From NCBI RefSeq assembly GCF_025147325.1, contig NZ_CP102262.1, positions 3,286,001 to 3,350,000 on the forward strand: a stretch of 64,000 nucleotides of DNA. The letters are read 5' to 3'. A model generated the notes under the pieces. The model saw nothing but the letters and a program-made list of their open reading frames with translations, was not told the origin of the DNA and searched no databases. The position numbers and the translations under genes are program-made. Shown piece by piece: positions 8,517-16,947 of this stretch. Origin of the DNA: Bacteroides stercoris ATCC 43183. GTDB lineage: Bacteria > Bacteroidota > Bacteroidia > Bacteroidales > Bacteroidaceae. The number at the start of each line of letters is the position of its first letter. Positions within the stretch are counted from its first letter, which is position 1.

Positions 8517-9683
8517 ATGCTTACTCAAATTATCAACGGACGCATATTCACCCCGCAAGGCTGGCTGAATGAAGGTTCCGTCCTGATGCGCGACGGAAAA
8601 ATACTCGAAGTGACCAACTGTGACCTCGCCCTCATCGGCGCACGCCTCATCGATGCCAAAGGCATGTATATCGTGCCCGGCTTCGTGTGTATGCACGCGC
8701 ATGGCGGTGGCGGCCACGACTTCACCGAATGTACCGAAGAAGCGTTTCGCAGCATCATCAATGCACACCTCGGTCATGGTGCTACGAGTTTCTACCCTAC
8801 CATTTCCTCGTCTCCGTTCGAAAAGCTGCACCAGGCAGCCCAAGTGTGCGAGCAGCTTATGGCAGAGCCCGACAGCCCCGTACTGGGATTGCACATCGAA
8901 GGTCCCTATCTCAACAAGAAAATGGCAGGCGAACAGTTTGCCGACCAGGTGAAGGAGATTGACGGACAGGAATACCGCGAGTTGGTGGAAAGCACCCGTT
9001 GCATCCGCCGCTGGGACGCCTCTCCCGAACTGCCCGGAGCACTGGAGTTTGCGAGCTACCTGCGCGAAAAAGGCATACTGGCAGCCGTATCGCATACCGA
9101 AGCCGAATACGACGGCATCCGTGCCGCCTACGAAGCCGGATTTACCCATGCCGCCCACTTCTACAATGCCATGCCCGGCTTCCACAAACGCCGCGAGTAC
9201 AAGTACGAAGGCACTGTGGAAAGTGTCTACCTGACCGACGGCATGACCATCGAACTCATTGCCGACGGCATCCACCTGCCGTCCACCATCCTGAAACTGG
9301 CATACAAACTGAAAGGTGTAGAGCACACCTGCCTCGTAACGGACGCCCTCTCCTGCGCCGCCACCGAAGGCAAGGAAATCAACGACCCGCGCTACATCAT
9401 CGAAGACGGTGTGTGCAAGCTTGCCGACCGCTCCTCATTGGCAGGCAGTATCGCCACCATGGACGTGCTGGTGCGTACTATGGTCAAGGCGGGTATCCCG
9501 TTGGGCGACGCCCTGCGCATGGCTTCCGAAACCCCGGCACGCATCATGGGCGTGTACGACCGCAAAGGTTCCCTGCAAAAGGACAAGGACGCCGACATCC
9601 TCATCATGGACAAGGAACTGAACATACGCGCCGTATGGCAGGCAGGAAAGCTGGTGCAGGAAAACTTCCTGAATTACAAGTAA
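8517..9683 (+). CDS. nagA: N-acetylglucosamine-6-phosphate deacetylase
   Basis: The 388-residue amidohydrolase-fold enzyme converts GlcNAc-6-phosphate to glucosamine-6-phosphate and acetate in amino-sugar recycling. Motifs seen in order are the metal-site HAHGGGGHD (about residues 61-69), LGHGATSFYPT, the metal-ligand Glu in LHIEGPYLNKKMAG, SHTEAEYDG, THAAHFYNAMPG, and the catalytic Asp in CLVTDALSCAATEG. The C-terminal DADILIMDKELNIRAVWQAGK is the usual NagA end. No nagB is next to it. The start at 8517 is the only good ATG before the ITNGRIFTP-like opening (IINGRIFTP). Confidence 0.95.
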   Translation: MLTQIINGRIFTPQGWLNEGSVLMRDGKILEVTNCDLALIGARLIDAKGMYIVPGFVCMHAHGGGGHDFTECTEEAFRSIINAHLGHGATSFYPTISSSPFEKLHQAAQVCEQLMAEPDSPVLGLHIEGPYLNKKMAGEQFADQVKEIDGQEYRELVESTRCIRRWDASPELPGALEFASYLREKGILAAVSHTEAEYDGIRAAYEAGFTHAAHFYNAMPGFHKRREYKYEGTVESVYLTDGMTIELIADGIHLPSTILKLAYKLKGVEHTCLVTDALSCAATEGKEINDPRYIIEDGVCKLADRSSLAGSIATMDVLVRTMVKAGIPLGDALRMASETPARIMGVYDRKGSLQKDKDADILIMDKELNIRAVWQAGKLVQENFLNYK

Positions 9684-9779
9684 CGTATAAGTCCGGCCGT
9701 TTTCTCTTTATTAAAAGGAAAATTCTCTAAAAAAACTGCAATGGTAAACTTTTTAATGCCAACAAATGTATTATATACA

Positions 9780-9787
9780 TAAATTTG
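9780..9787 (+). promoter_or_regulatory. Predicted promoter of the OmpA-like lipoprotein gene
   Basis: TAAATTTG matches TAnnTTTG and lies 38 bases before the ATG at 9825. It gives a short leader containing an AAAAGG ribosome-binding-like stretch. Confidence 0.55.
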
Positions 9788-9824
9788 CATTAGTAAAACT
9801 TGAACCAATTAAAAAATAAAAGGT

Positions 9825-10499
9825 ATGAAAAAGATGAAAATGACAGCATTTCTGCTGAGCGGCGCCATACTACTGGGTAGTTGCGGTACAATGAACAATA
9901 CGACGAAAGGCGGCATTATCGGCGGTGGCTCGGGCGCTGCGGCAGGAGCCATTATCGGCGGACTGTTCGGCAAGGGTAAAGGCGCTGCTATCGGTGCGGC
10001 AGTAGGCGCAGCGGTAGGTACGGGTGCAGGTGTGGCTATCGGTCATAAGATGGATAAAAAGGCTGCCGAAGCTGCCAAGATTGAAGGCGCACAGGTGGAA
10101 ATGGTGAAAGATGCCAATAATCTGGATGCCGTCAAGGTGACGTTCGACTCCGGTATTCTGTTTACTTTCAACTCCTCTACGCTGAGCAACGATGCGAAAG
10201 CTTCCTTGCGCGACCTCGCCAAGATTCTGAAGGAAGACACAACTACGGACATCGCCATCATAGGCCATACGGACAAGGTCGGTACGTACGAAGCCAACAT
10301 GAAGGTGTCCAAGAACCGTGCCTATGCCGTAGAGAATTATCTGCAGGATTGCGGCGTATCTCCCTCTCAATTCAAGCAAGTGGAAGGTGTGGGCTACAAT
10401 GAATACGATGAAAGCCTGTCGGCGAGCGAAAATCGCCGTGTGGTAATATTCATGTATGCCAGCGAGCAGATGATTAAGAATGCGGAAGCGGGAAAATGA
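9825..10499 (+). CDS. OmpA-family lipoprotein with glycine zipper
   Basis: The 224-residue protein has a lipoprotein signal (LLGSCG, cysteine near residue 24). A glycine-zipper stretch of GGIIGG and GAAAGAIIGG type repeats covers about residues 33-70. A C-terminal OmpA/peptidoglycan-binding domain spans about 105-215 (TFDSGILFTFNSSTLSNDA, IIGHTDKVGTYEANMKVSKNRA, GVGYNEYDESLSASENRRV). It would tie the outer membrane to the cell wall, in the YiaD/YMGG-like group. It is a single gene with its own promoter and a strong terminator behind it. Confidence 0.9.
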   Translation: MKKMKMTAFLLSGAILLGSCGTMNNTTKGGIIGGGSGAAAGAIIGGLFGKGKGAAIGAAVGAAVGTGAGVAIGHKMDKKAAEAAKIEGAQVEMVKDANNLDAVKVTFDSGILFTFNSSTLSNDAKASLRDLAKILKEDTTTDIAIIGHTDKVGTYEANMKVSKNRAYAVENYLQDCGVSPSQFKQVEGVGYNEYDESLSASENRRVVIFMYASEQMIKNAEAGK

Positions 10500-10538
10500 T
10501 AATCCAGTTTTCGGACAAAAGAACATAAGAACGAAAAG

Positions 10539-10577
10539 AAAACTCCTCACGTTTGCAACCCAAACGTGAGGAGTTTT
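10539..10577. terminator. Strong bidirectional terminator hairpin
   Basis: The 17-base arms 10539-10555 and 10561-10577 pair perfectly around a five-base loop. They have A-run and T-run flanks on both sides. They separate the rightward OmpA-like gene from the leftward cydB and can serve both. Confidence 0.85.
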
Positions 10578-10646
10578 CTCTTATATCCCCCGGCATTTTC
10601 AAAGAAACTCCAGGGAAACCGGGAGCAAATCCCCGGAGTTATAAAA

Positions 10647-11798
10647 TCAATAGGCGTGTCCTTTTTCATCCTGCATCTCTGCAGCATCTATCTTCTTCCT
10701 GTCGATGCTGCGCCATGCATAGAAAATGTAGGCAAGCACAAAAGGAACCAGGACAGATACGTAGGCCATTACCCGCAACGTAAACTGGCTGGAACAACTG
10801 TTTGCCAGCGTAAGTGAACTTTGCAGGTCGGCGGTAGAGGGATAATAGGCAGTATTGTTATAACCAGCCACCAGCAACAGCGCCAATACCGTGAGCACAG
10901 TGCCTGCGCCTGCAAACCATATACCCTTGTCGAAAGACGGTTTCCACACCGTGCGGACAATTCCCCAAAGCACGGCAAGCACACCGATAAAGAATACGAG
11001 CAGCACCACGGGCATTTCGATAAAGTTTGTCAGATACTTATAGGGTTCCATAAATACTTCTCCGGTTTCCGGATTTACCGCGTAGCCTTCGGCAAGCAGC
11101 GTACGGATAACGAATGCAAGGAAGAACACCAGAAACAGACCCGTATTGCCCCACAGCGCACGACGGCAACGTTTCACCAAATCCGCATCGCCGATATTGT
11201 TAATGAAGTAAAGCGCACCGAGAATACGCGCCAGGAAGAACACAGCCAGTCCCAACACTACATTCCACGGATTGAGCAACGCATCCAGCCCGTGCCCCGC
11301 ATTGGCCCAACTGCTGATAACCGGCATCACCGTATCGGCAATATTACCTTTGTTGATATAGAACTCCGAACCCGTGAAGAACGTTGCCACCGCACCGCCC
11401 AGCAGCACCGGCCCTACCACTCCGTTTATCACCAGAAAAGCGCGATACGTCGTCTTGCCCAACAGATTGCCCGCTTTCGACTGAAACTCGTAGCTTACAG
11501 CCTGCAACACGAAAGTAAACAAGATAATCATCCACAGCCAGTACGCACCGCCGAAGCTCGTACTATAGAACAACGGGAACGATGCAAAGAACGCACCGCC
11601 GAACGTTACGAGCGTAGTAAACGTAAATTCCCACTTGCGCCCCGTAGAGTTTATTATCATCTTGCGCTGCTCTTCCGTCTTGCCCAGACAGAATATCAGC
11701 GAGTTACCGCCCTGCACAAACAGCAGGAATACAAGGATGGCTCCCAACAGGGATACTATAAACCACCAATAATGTTGAAGAAATATATAGGTATTCAT
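10647..11798 (-). CDS. cydB: Cytochrome bd ubiquinol oxidase subunit II
   Basis: The 383-residue polytopic subunit has about eight to nine helices and begins YIFLQHYWWFIVSLLGAILVFLLFVQGG. Segments such as NSTGRKWEFTFTTLVTFGGAFFASFPLFYSTSF fit CydB. With CydA it forms the high-affinity quinol oxidase that lets Bacteroides consume trace oxygen. It starts about 20 bases after the cydA stop on the same strand, so it is one operon with cydA. The product is normal in length. Confidence 0.95.
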   Translation of the reverse strand: MNTYIFLQHYWWFIVSLLGAILVFLLFVQGGNSLIFCLGKTEEQRKMIINSTGRKWEFTFTTLVTFGGAFFASFPLFYSTSFGGAYWLWMIILFTFVLQAVSYEFQSKAGNLLGKTTYRAFLVINGVVGPVLLGGAVATFFTGSEFYINKGNIADTVMPVISSWANAGHGLDALLNPWNVVLGLAVFFLARILGALYFINNIGDADLVKRCRRALWGNTGLFLVFFLAFVIRTLLAEGYAVNPETGEVFMEPYKYLTNFIEMPVVLLVFFIGVLAVLWGIVRTVWKPSFDKGIWFAGAGTVLTVLALLLVAGYNNTAYYPSTADLQSSLTLANSCSSQFTLRVMAYVSVLVPFVLAYIFYAWRSIDRKKIDAAEMQDEKGHAY

Positions 11799-11820
11799 GT
11801 AATGAGTTATGAGTTATAAG

Positions 11821-13386
11821 TTATGATTGATGAGAAAGTTCTTTTTCCGGTCCTTTCCGTATGGCTTTCAGCATAATGCCTACTTCGGCAATCAGCATAA
11901 CGGTGAACAGTACAAGGAAAATGAAGAATGTGGTCTGCACGGAGCCGACATCCAGTTTGGAAATGGCGGCACTTGTGGGCAACATATCCTGAATGGCCCA
12001 CGGCTGACGTCCGCATTCGGCAACCACCCAACCGGCCTGCCCGGCAAGATAGCCCAGCGGAATGGTCAGCATTGCCACCCAATGCATCCAGCGCATCTGC
12101 GACAAATCCTTCTTGTAGGCAAGAACGAGAACCACGATGAAGAAGAGGATGAAGTACCCCCCCAGTATCACCATGACACGGAACATATAGAAAGTAAGCG
12201 GCACGTTGGGAACCAGTTCGTTCACATCCTTGATATAACCGTAACCGAAATACGCCACATTCTCTTTCAACACTTTGGCAGCCACCTGCGCCTCGGCATC
12301 GTTGCCCGCAGCTTTGGCGGCACGATAAGCGGAGAAAGCCCCGATAGCCGTCTTTCCCTTTTCAATCTTCTCCTGAGCGGAGAGCGCGGTTGTACCGTCT
12401 TTCAAGGGATAGCCGCCTTTCAGCAGGTCGTTGATGCCCGGTACGAAAGCCTTTGAATCGCGCTCGGCAAGCAATGAAAGGAACTTGGGAATCTCCATGC
12501 GGAAGAGGAAAGCATCCTTACCGTCATCGGCCGTCTTCTTATCGGGATTGAGAATGCCGAAAGCCACCAGTCCGGCTCCTTCCTGCCCCTGATAGTAACC
12601 CTCCATGGCAGCGAGCTTCATGGGTTGTTTCTGTGCCACCTGATAACCGGAACCGTCTCCCGTCCACGCGGAAAGCACAGCGGCGCACAGTCCTACCCAG
12701 GCAGCTATCTTTATGCTTGCCAAAGCAAACTTCTTCTCACGGTTTTTCCACAGATACCAGCAACTCACACCTACCACGAACACCGCAGCCAGCACCCAGC
12801 CGGACAGCACGCTGTGGAAGAACTTATTGACTGCCATCGGCGAAGTGGCCACCGCCCAGAAGTCAACCATCTCGTTACGGGCGGTATCGGGATTAAACTC
12901 CATACCTACCGGATTCTGCATCCAGGCATTCGCCACCAGAATCCACCAGGCGGAGATAGTAGCACCAAGTCCCGTAAGCCAGGTAGAAGCCAGGTGGAAA
13001 CGTTTGCTTACCTTGTCCCAACCGAAGAACATCACAGCAATGAACGTGGCTTCCATAAAGAATGCCAGAATACCTTCGATAGCAAGCGGCGCACCGAAGA
13101 TGTCGCCCACAAACCAACTGTAATTACTCCAGTTCGTACCGAATTCAAACTCCAGAATCAGTCCCGTTGCCACACCTATGGCAAAGTTGATGCCGAAGAG
13201 TTTCATCCAGAACTTGGCAGTATGTTTCCAGAACTTGTCACCCGTACGGTAGTACACCGTTTCCATGATGCCCATAATTACCGCCAATCCTAAAGTAAGC
13301 GGCACAAAAATCCAGTGATAGATAGCGGTCAAGGCAAATTGCGCTCTCGACCAATCAATCAGAGAAGTGTCAATGTTTTCAAGCAT
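11821..13386 (-). CDS. cydA: Cytochrome bd ubiquinol oxidase subunit I
   Basis: The 521-residue haem-bearing subunit has the N-terminal segment LIDWSRAQFALTAIYHWIFVPLTLGL with a haem-ligand type His. The second conserved stretch is GTNWSNYSWFVGDIFGAPLAIEG. The C-terminal signature GWVVAECGRQPWAIQ is seen near residue 450. It oxidises quinol and reduces O2 without pumping protons. Its usual upstream partner, the small DUF4492 gene, is now separated from it by an insertion sequence only about 17 bases before the ATG. cydA expression may therefore depend on transcription through or out of that element. Confidence 0.96.
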   Translation of the reverse strand: MLENIDTSLIDWSRAQFALTAIYHWIFVPLTLGLAVIMGIMETVYYRTGDKFWKHTAKFWMKLFGINFAIGVATGLILEFEFGTNWSNYSWFVGDIFGAPLAIEGILAFFMEATFIAVMFFGWDKVSKRFHLASTWLTGLGATISAWWILVANAWMQNPVGMEFNPDTARNEMVDFWAVATSPMAVNKFFHSVLSGWVLAAVFVVGVSCWYLWKNREKKFALASIKIAAWVGLCAAVLSAWTGDGSGYQVAQKQPMKLAAMEGYYQGQEGAGLVAFGILNPDKKTADDGKDAFLFRMEIPKFLSLLAERDSKAFVPGINDLLKGGYPLKDGTTALSAQEKIEKGKTAIGAFSAYRAAKAAGNDAEAQVAAKVLKENVAYFGYGYIKDVNELVPNVPLTFYMFRVMVILGGYFILFFIVVLVLAYKKDLSQMRWMHWVAMLTIPLGYLAGQAGWVVAECGRQPWAIQDMLPTSAAISKLDVGSVQTTFFIFLVLFTVMLIAEVGIMLKAIRKGPEKELSHQS

Positions 13387-13394
13387 GAGAATAA

Positions 13395-13403
13395 ATATTA
13401 AGT
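13395..13403. repeat. Target-site duplication, left copy
   Basis: ATATTAAGT here is repeated exactly at 14729-14737 on the other side of the insertion sequence. Confidence 0.85.
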
Positions 13404-14728
13404 CATTAGTGTCCCGTTAAAATGGGACGAGTTAAACAATTAATCAAAAAGCCCCGGAATCAGGGGATCATTTAGATCTTTGACATCATTGAAATTAGTC
13501 TTGTCGAACAGGTCACGCAAGTGGGTTTTGTCAGTCAATGATATGCTGAGAATTTGTAAAACTTCATAGGTTGAACGTTTCAACTTCATATCATGTTGGA
13601 CAATAGCCACAAGACAGTACGTGATAATAGCCACACTGATTTGTATGCGAACAGCGTTCTCTGTTGTGCCCCAGAATTTCTTTATCTTGAGATGCTGCTT
13701 GAGCCATTTGAAGAACAGCTCGATTAACCATCTTTTCTTATAAAGATCGGCGACATCCAGTGCAGAAAGTTGTTTTGCATTCGTCAAAAAAGTGAACTCA
13801 CGGTCATCCTCTTCGTCGTAATATCGGACGAGTCTGAATGACTCAGGATATTTTTTCTCGGAGAGATATCCGGTCAGTTTCACTTCCGCATCTGTCATTA
13901 TGTTCTTTGGCATTCTTCGCTTCCATCTGACTGTCTTATACTTTAAGTTCGTCTTGGCTCTGACAACAAAGAAAGAGTCTGTAAGATGTATCCTATAGAG
14001 TTCTTTAAAGGAGTCATAAGCCCTGTCGAATATATAATAAGCATTTGGTTCATAATGGATTGAAGACATTGCTGTGGAATCATGCTTTGATGCAGTAGTT
14101 ACAGTATAGAAGGCAGGAACTTGTGCTTCAATGTCGTATAAGACATGAGCTTTCACCCCTCCTTTCTTGCTTCGGAACTTTGCCCATGGGAATGTTGCAA
14201 GACACAACGGAATCGTTGTTGAATCAAACGCATATTTCTTTCCGGAAATGTCAAGGATGTTGGTCGTCCGCTTCTCGCAGGCTTCCTTCATCATATAGAA
14301 TGCAAAGTCTTCGAAGATTCTGTAATCACGGTTCTGGTTCGCTGTCGCAAGAGTTGTCTTGGCTATCGGTTCACGACCTAAACCAAGATGATATTGCTTG
14401 GCCCTATGCGCCTCGAAAGCAACGACTAAGTCTCGCAGGCTCTCACGGTTACTCAGTTGTCCAAACATCATCGCGAGCATCTGATTCCAGCAAGTGAAAT
14501 GTTTCACATATCTGTTGCCATCATACTTGCGAACATAGTTGTTGAACTGAGTCCTGTTCAGAAAAGCGGTTAATTGAGAGAATACGTATTTGTCTTGGAA
14601 CATAGCAGCCATTTGTATTAGACTGCAAAGTTGCAAAATCAAGTCCGTTTCATTTCAAAAAACCGTGTAATTGACTATATTTCAATAATTTCAAAGAACT
14701 ATTTATCCACTTTTACGGGACAGTAGTG
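13404..14728. mobile_element. Complete IS4-family insertion sequence (1325 bp)
   Basis: The element ends are imperfect inverted repeats of about 22 bases. The left end reads CATTAGTGTCCCGTTAAAAT and the right end, on the other strand, CACTACTGTCCCGTAAAAGT. Directly outside both ends is the same nine-base word ATATTAAGT (13395-13403 and 14729-14737), a target-site duplication. One intact transposase gene fills the inside. The intact ends, gene and duplication suggest recent insertion. It lies between the DUF4492 gene and cydA, with the transposase in the same direction as cydAB. Confidence 0.92.
13440..14642 (-). CDS. IS4-family DDE transposase
   Basis: The 400-residue transposase has an N-terminal DUF4372-like region (FSQLTAFLNRTQFNNYVRKYDG, CWNQMLAMMFGQLSNRESLRDL). 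A DDE catalytic domain follows. The first Asp is in YAFDSTTIPL, the second in YYIFDRAYDSF. The Glu is in the IS4 signature YKKRWLIELFFKWLK, which fits Y-x2-R-x3-E-x6-K exactly. The frame is intact. It cuts and pastes the element that contains it. Confidence 0.93.
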   Translation of the reverse strand: MILQLCSLIQMAAMFQDKYVFSQLTAFLNRTQFNNYVRKYDGNRYVKHFTCWNQMLAMMFGQLSNRESLRDLVVAFEAHRAKQYHLGLGREPIAKTTLATANQNRDYRIFEDFAFYMMKEACEKRTTNILDISGKKYAFDSTTIPLCLATFPWAKFRSKKGGVKAHVLYDIEAQVPAFYTVTTASKHDSTAMSSIHYEPNAYYIFDRAYDSFKELYRIHLTDSFFVVRAKTNLKYKTVRWKRRMPKNIMTDAEVKLTGYLSEKKYPESFRLVRYYDEEDDREFTFLTNAKQLSALDVADLYKKRWLIELFFKWLKQHLKIKKFWGTTENAVRIQISVAIITYCLVAIVQHDMKLKRSTYEVLQILSISLTDKTHLRDLFDKTNFNDVKDLNDPLIPGLFD

Positions 14729-14737
14729 ATATTAAGT
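14729..14737. repeat. Target-site duplication, right copy
   Basis: ATATTAAGT is the exact copy of 13395-13403 and marks the right junction of the insertion sequence. Confidence 0.85.
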
Positions 14738-14814
14738 ATGAAATTAAAGTATAAGGTATAAATAAGGAAAAGGAATACCTCCCTCCTTAATCACTAACCG
14801 CTTATCACTATCCC

Positions 14815-15033
14815 CTATCTTCCCGCCCGCATAATCAGTTCACTGCTAACGTAATCTTCTTTATCGCCTTCTCCGGCAGCTTCATTCAGATAGTTCGGAA
14901 AGAAGAAAAGACGAAGAATAAAAAACATGATAAACAATTTGATTGCAATTATCAGCCACAAGGTACGCCCCAATGTCATGCTTCGGAAGCCATCGACATA
15001 AAATTGCCAGATACTGGTAACAAGGTTTTTCAT
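14815..15033 (-). CDS. Small membrane protein DUF4492
   Basis: This protein of about 72 residues has one hydrophobic helix (TLWLIIAIKLFIMFFILRLFFF) after an amphipathic start (MKNLVTSIWQFYVDGFRSMTLG). That is the pattern of the DUF4492 family found directly upstream of cydAB in Bacteroidetes and Campylobacterota, presumably as an accessory cytochrome bd subunit. The ATG at 15033 is chosen over an upstream TTG at 15042. The insertion sequence now separates it from cydA by about 1.4 kb. Confidence 0.85.
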   Translation of the reverse strand: MKNLVTSIWQFYVDGFRSMTLGRTLWLIIAIKLFIMFFILRLFFFPNYLNEAAGEGDKEDYVSSELIMRAGR

Positions 15034-15055
15034 AAAGTTCAAATTATAATCATTA

Positions 15056-15087
15056 CAAATATAAAATACTTTTATATAAATAACAAA
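15056..15087 (-). promoter_or_regulatory. Predicted promoter of the DUF4492-cydAB locus
   Basis: Read leftward, TTTG (15084-15087) and TATATTTG (15056-15063) are 20 bases apart. This is a near-perfect Bacteroides promoter that starts transcription a few bases before the DUF4492 ATG. It was presumably the original cyd operon promoter before the insertion. Confidence 0.65.
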
Positions 15088-15201
15088 TAAAAAACTGAAA
15101 AGTTATAGCCAGCTTGATTTTTGTCCGGTATTCTATAAAGAAGTTCTTTGGGAAGATATCTACTGTCTTTACGGGGTCAAAACTAAAATTCGCTTACTAT
15201 T

Positions 15202-15294
15202 GGTTTCTATTAGGCACGGATTTCACGGATTTTCACGATAAAAAAGAATAAAGAAAACCTGTGTTTTCCGTGAAATCCGTACCTAATAGAAATC
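15202..15294. repeat. 27-bp near-perfect inverted repeat
   Basis: Arms 15202-15228 and 15268-15294 match on opposite strands with two mismatches around a 39-base spacer. The motif CACGGATTTCACGG inside each arm also occurs again partly at 15226-15239. It looks like a dispersed palindromic intergenic repeat rather than a terminator, since no gene ends into it directly. Confidence 0.75.
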
Positions 15295-15394
15295 AGCAAG
15301 TGTATTTTGACACCTCATAAAAACAGCAAAGCAAACTCTTAATTATCGGCAGGAAAAAGTAATCCGTCGGCACAATCCCGGCAATGGTCTATTG

Positions 15395-15428
15395 TTTTTG
15401 CCGTTTCAAGAGGCTGCGCATACTTTTG
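15395..15428 (+). promoter_or_regulatory. Predicted promoter of the efflux operon
   Basis: TTTTTG at 15395-15400 and TACTTTTG at 15421-15428 are 20 bases apart, matching the Bacteroides TTTG / TAnnTTTG pattern. The TolC-like gene starts 30 bases further on. Confidence 0.6.
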
Positions 15429-15457
15429 CAATGGTAAAACCATAGAAACAAGGTAAT

Positions 15458-16861
15458 ATGATAAATGTAAAAAGATTGACCGTAATATCGCTCTGTGCGG
15501 CAAGCACCTGTGTCGGCAACGCAATGCCGCAAACGCAGGAAACCGCTATCGGTACGCAACAGCAGGACAGCACGCAGACGCTTCCCGCACAATGGAACCT
15601 GCAAGCCTGCATCGACTATGCTTTGCAGCAAAACATCACGATACGCAAGAACCGTCTCAACGCCAAGAGCGCCGAAGTGGACGTAAAGACCGCCAGGGCA
15701 GCCCTCTTCCCCAGCCTCACGGCATCCGTAAGCCAACGTATCGTAAACCGGCCCAACAGCCAGACCAATACGATAATAGACGGCGACAACATCACCAGCA
15801 GCCAAAGCAAGACCAGCTACAACGGCAGCTATGGTATCGATGCCAACTGGACGCTTTACAACGGCAGCAAACGGCTGAATACCTTGAAACAGCAGCGGAT
15901 GAACAACCGCATTGCCGAACTGGGCGTGGCGGAAAGCGAGAACACCATCGAAGAGAGCATTACGCAGATTTACGTACAGATTCTCTATGCAGCCGAAGCC
16001 GTCAAGGTAAATGAAGCAACCCTCGACGTCAGCCGGGCGGAATGCGAACGGGCACGCGCCCTGCTTGCAGCGGGAAGCATCGCCAGGAGCGACCTCGCCC
16101 AACTGGAAGCGCAGGTCAGCACCGACAAATATCAATTGGTAACGGCACAAGCTACCCTGCAAGATTACAAACTGCAACTGAAACAACTCCTCGAACTGGA
16201 CGGCGAAAAGGAGATGACGCTTTACATCCCCACACTCGGCGATGAGAATGTGTTGTCGCCGCTGCCCTCAAAGACCGATGTCTACCGCTCCGCCCTCACC
16301 CTGCGCCCGGAAATCGAAGCAGGCCGGCTGAATGTCAAAGCCTCGGAACTCGACATCGACATCGCCCGCTCCGGTTACATCCCCACCATCAGCCTCAGTG
16401 CAGGCATAGGGAGCACGAACACCAACGGCAACGACTTCACCTTCGGCGAACAAATCAAGCAGAACTGGAACAACTCCTTGGGAGTAACCGTAAGCGTACC
16501 CATCTTCAACAACCGGCAGACCAAGAGCGCCGTACAGAAAGCCAAGATACAGAAGCAGAACAGCGAACTGGACTTGCTGGACAATCAGAAAAACCTGTAC
16601 AAGACCATCGAAGGGTTATGGCTGGATGCCAACAGCGCACAGCAACGCTACGTTGCCGCCATAGAGAAGCTGCGAAGCACACAGACCAGCTACGACCTCA
16701 TCCAAGAGCAATTCAACCTCGGCATGAAGAATACCGTGGAACTGCTGACCGAGAAAAACAACCTGCTCAACGCGCAACAGGAAACCCTGCAAGCCAAATA
16801 CATGGCAATACTGAACACGCAACTGCTGAAATTCTACCAGGGAGAACAGATTACGCTTTGA
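15458..16861 (+). CDS. TolC-family outer-membrane efflux channel
   Basis: The 467-residue protein has a signal peptide (ending near NAMPQT) and two tandem OEP repeats. Repeat features include WNLQACIDYALQQNITIRKNRLNAKSAEVDVKTARAALFPSL-type starts (near residue 46). Later segments are LRPEIEAGRLNVKASELDIDIARSGYIPTISLSAG and FNLGMKNTVELLTEKNNLLNAQQE. It forms the outer-membrane tunnel for the MacA/MacB-like pump encoded directly downstream. The start ATG follows a predicted promoter. Confidence 0.92.
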   Translation: MINVKRLTVISLCAASTCVGNAMPQTQETAIGTQQQDSTQTLPAQWNLQACIDYALQQNITIRKNRLNAKSAEVDVKTARAALFPSLTASVSQRIVNRPNSQTNTIIDGDNITSSQSKTSYNGSYGIDANWTLYNGSKRLNTLKQQRMNNRIAELGVAESENTIEESITQIYVQILYAAEAVKVNEATLDVSRAECERARALLAAGSIARSDLAQLEAQVSTDKYQLVTAQATLQDYKLQLKQLLELDGEKEMTLYIPTLGDENVLSPLPSKTDVYRSALTLRPEIEAGRLNVKASELDIDIARSGYIPTISLSAGIGSTNTNGNDFTFGEQIKQNWNNSLGVTVSVPIFNNRQTKSAVQKAKIQKQNSELDLLDNQKNLYKTIEGLWLDANSAQQRYVAAIEKLRSTQTSYDLIQEQFNLGMKNTVELLTEKNNLLNAQQETLQAKYMAILNTQLLKFYQGEQITL

Positions 16862-16947
16862 CCTATTCAATATAATAACCCCCATACGCAACTATCTCTT
16901 GCGGTATAGACCAACGCTACTTAAAACCCAATAATGATATACAGAAT

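Larger units (their letters stand above)
15043..15457. other. Divergent intergenic region between DUF4492 and TolC genes
   Basis: This 415-base gap contains the leftward cyd promoter, an inverted repeat at 15202-15294 and a rightward promoter for the TolC gene. No coding sequence was recognised. Confidence 0.6.
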
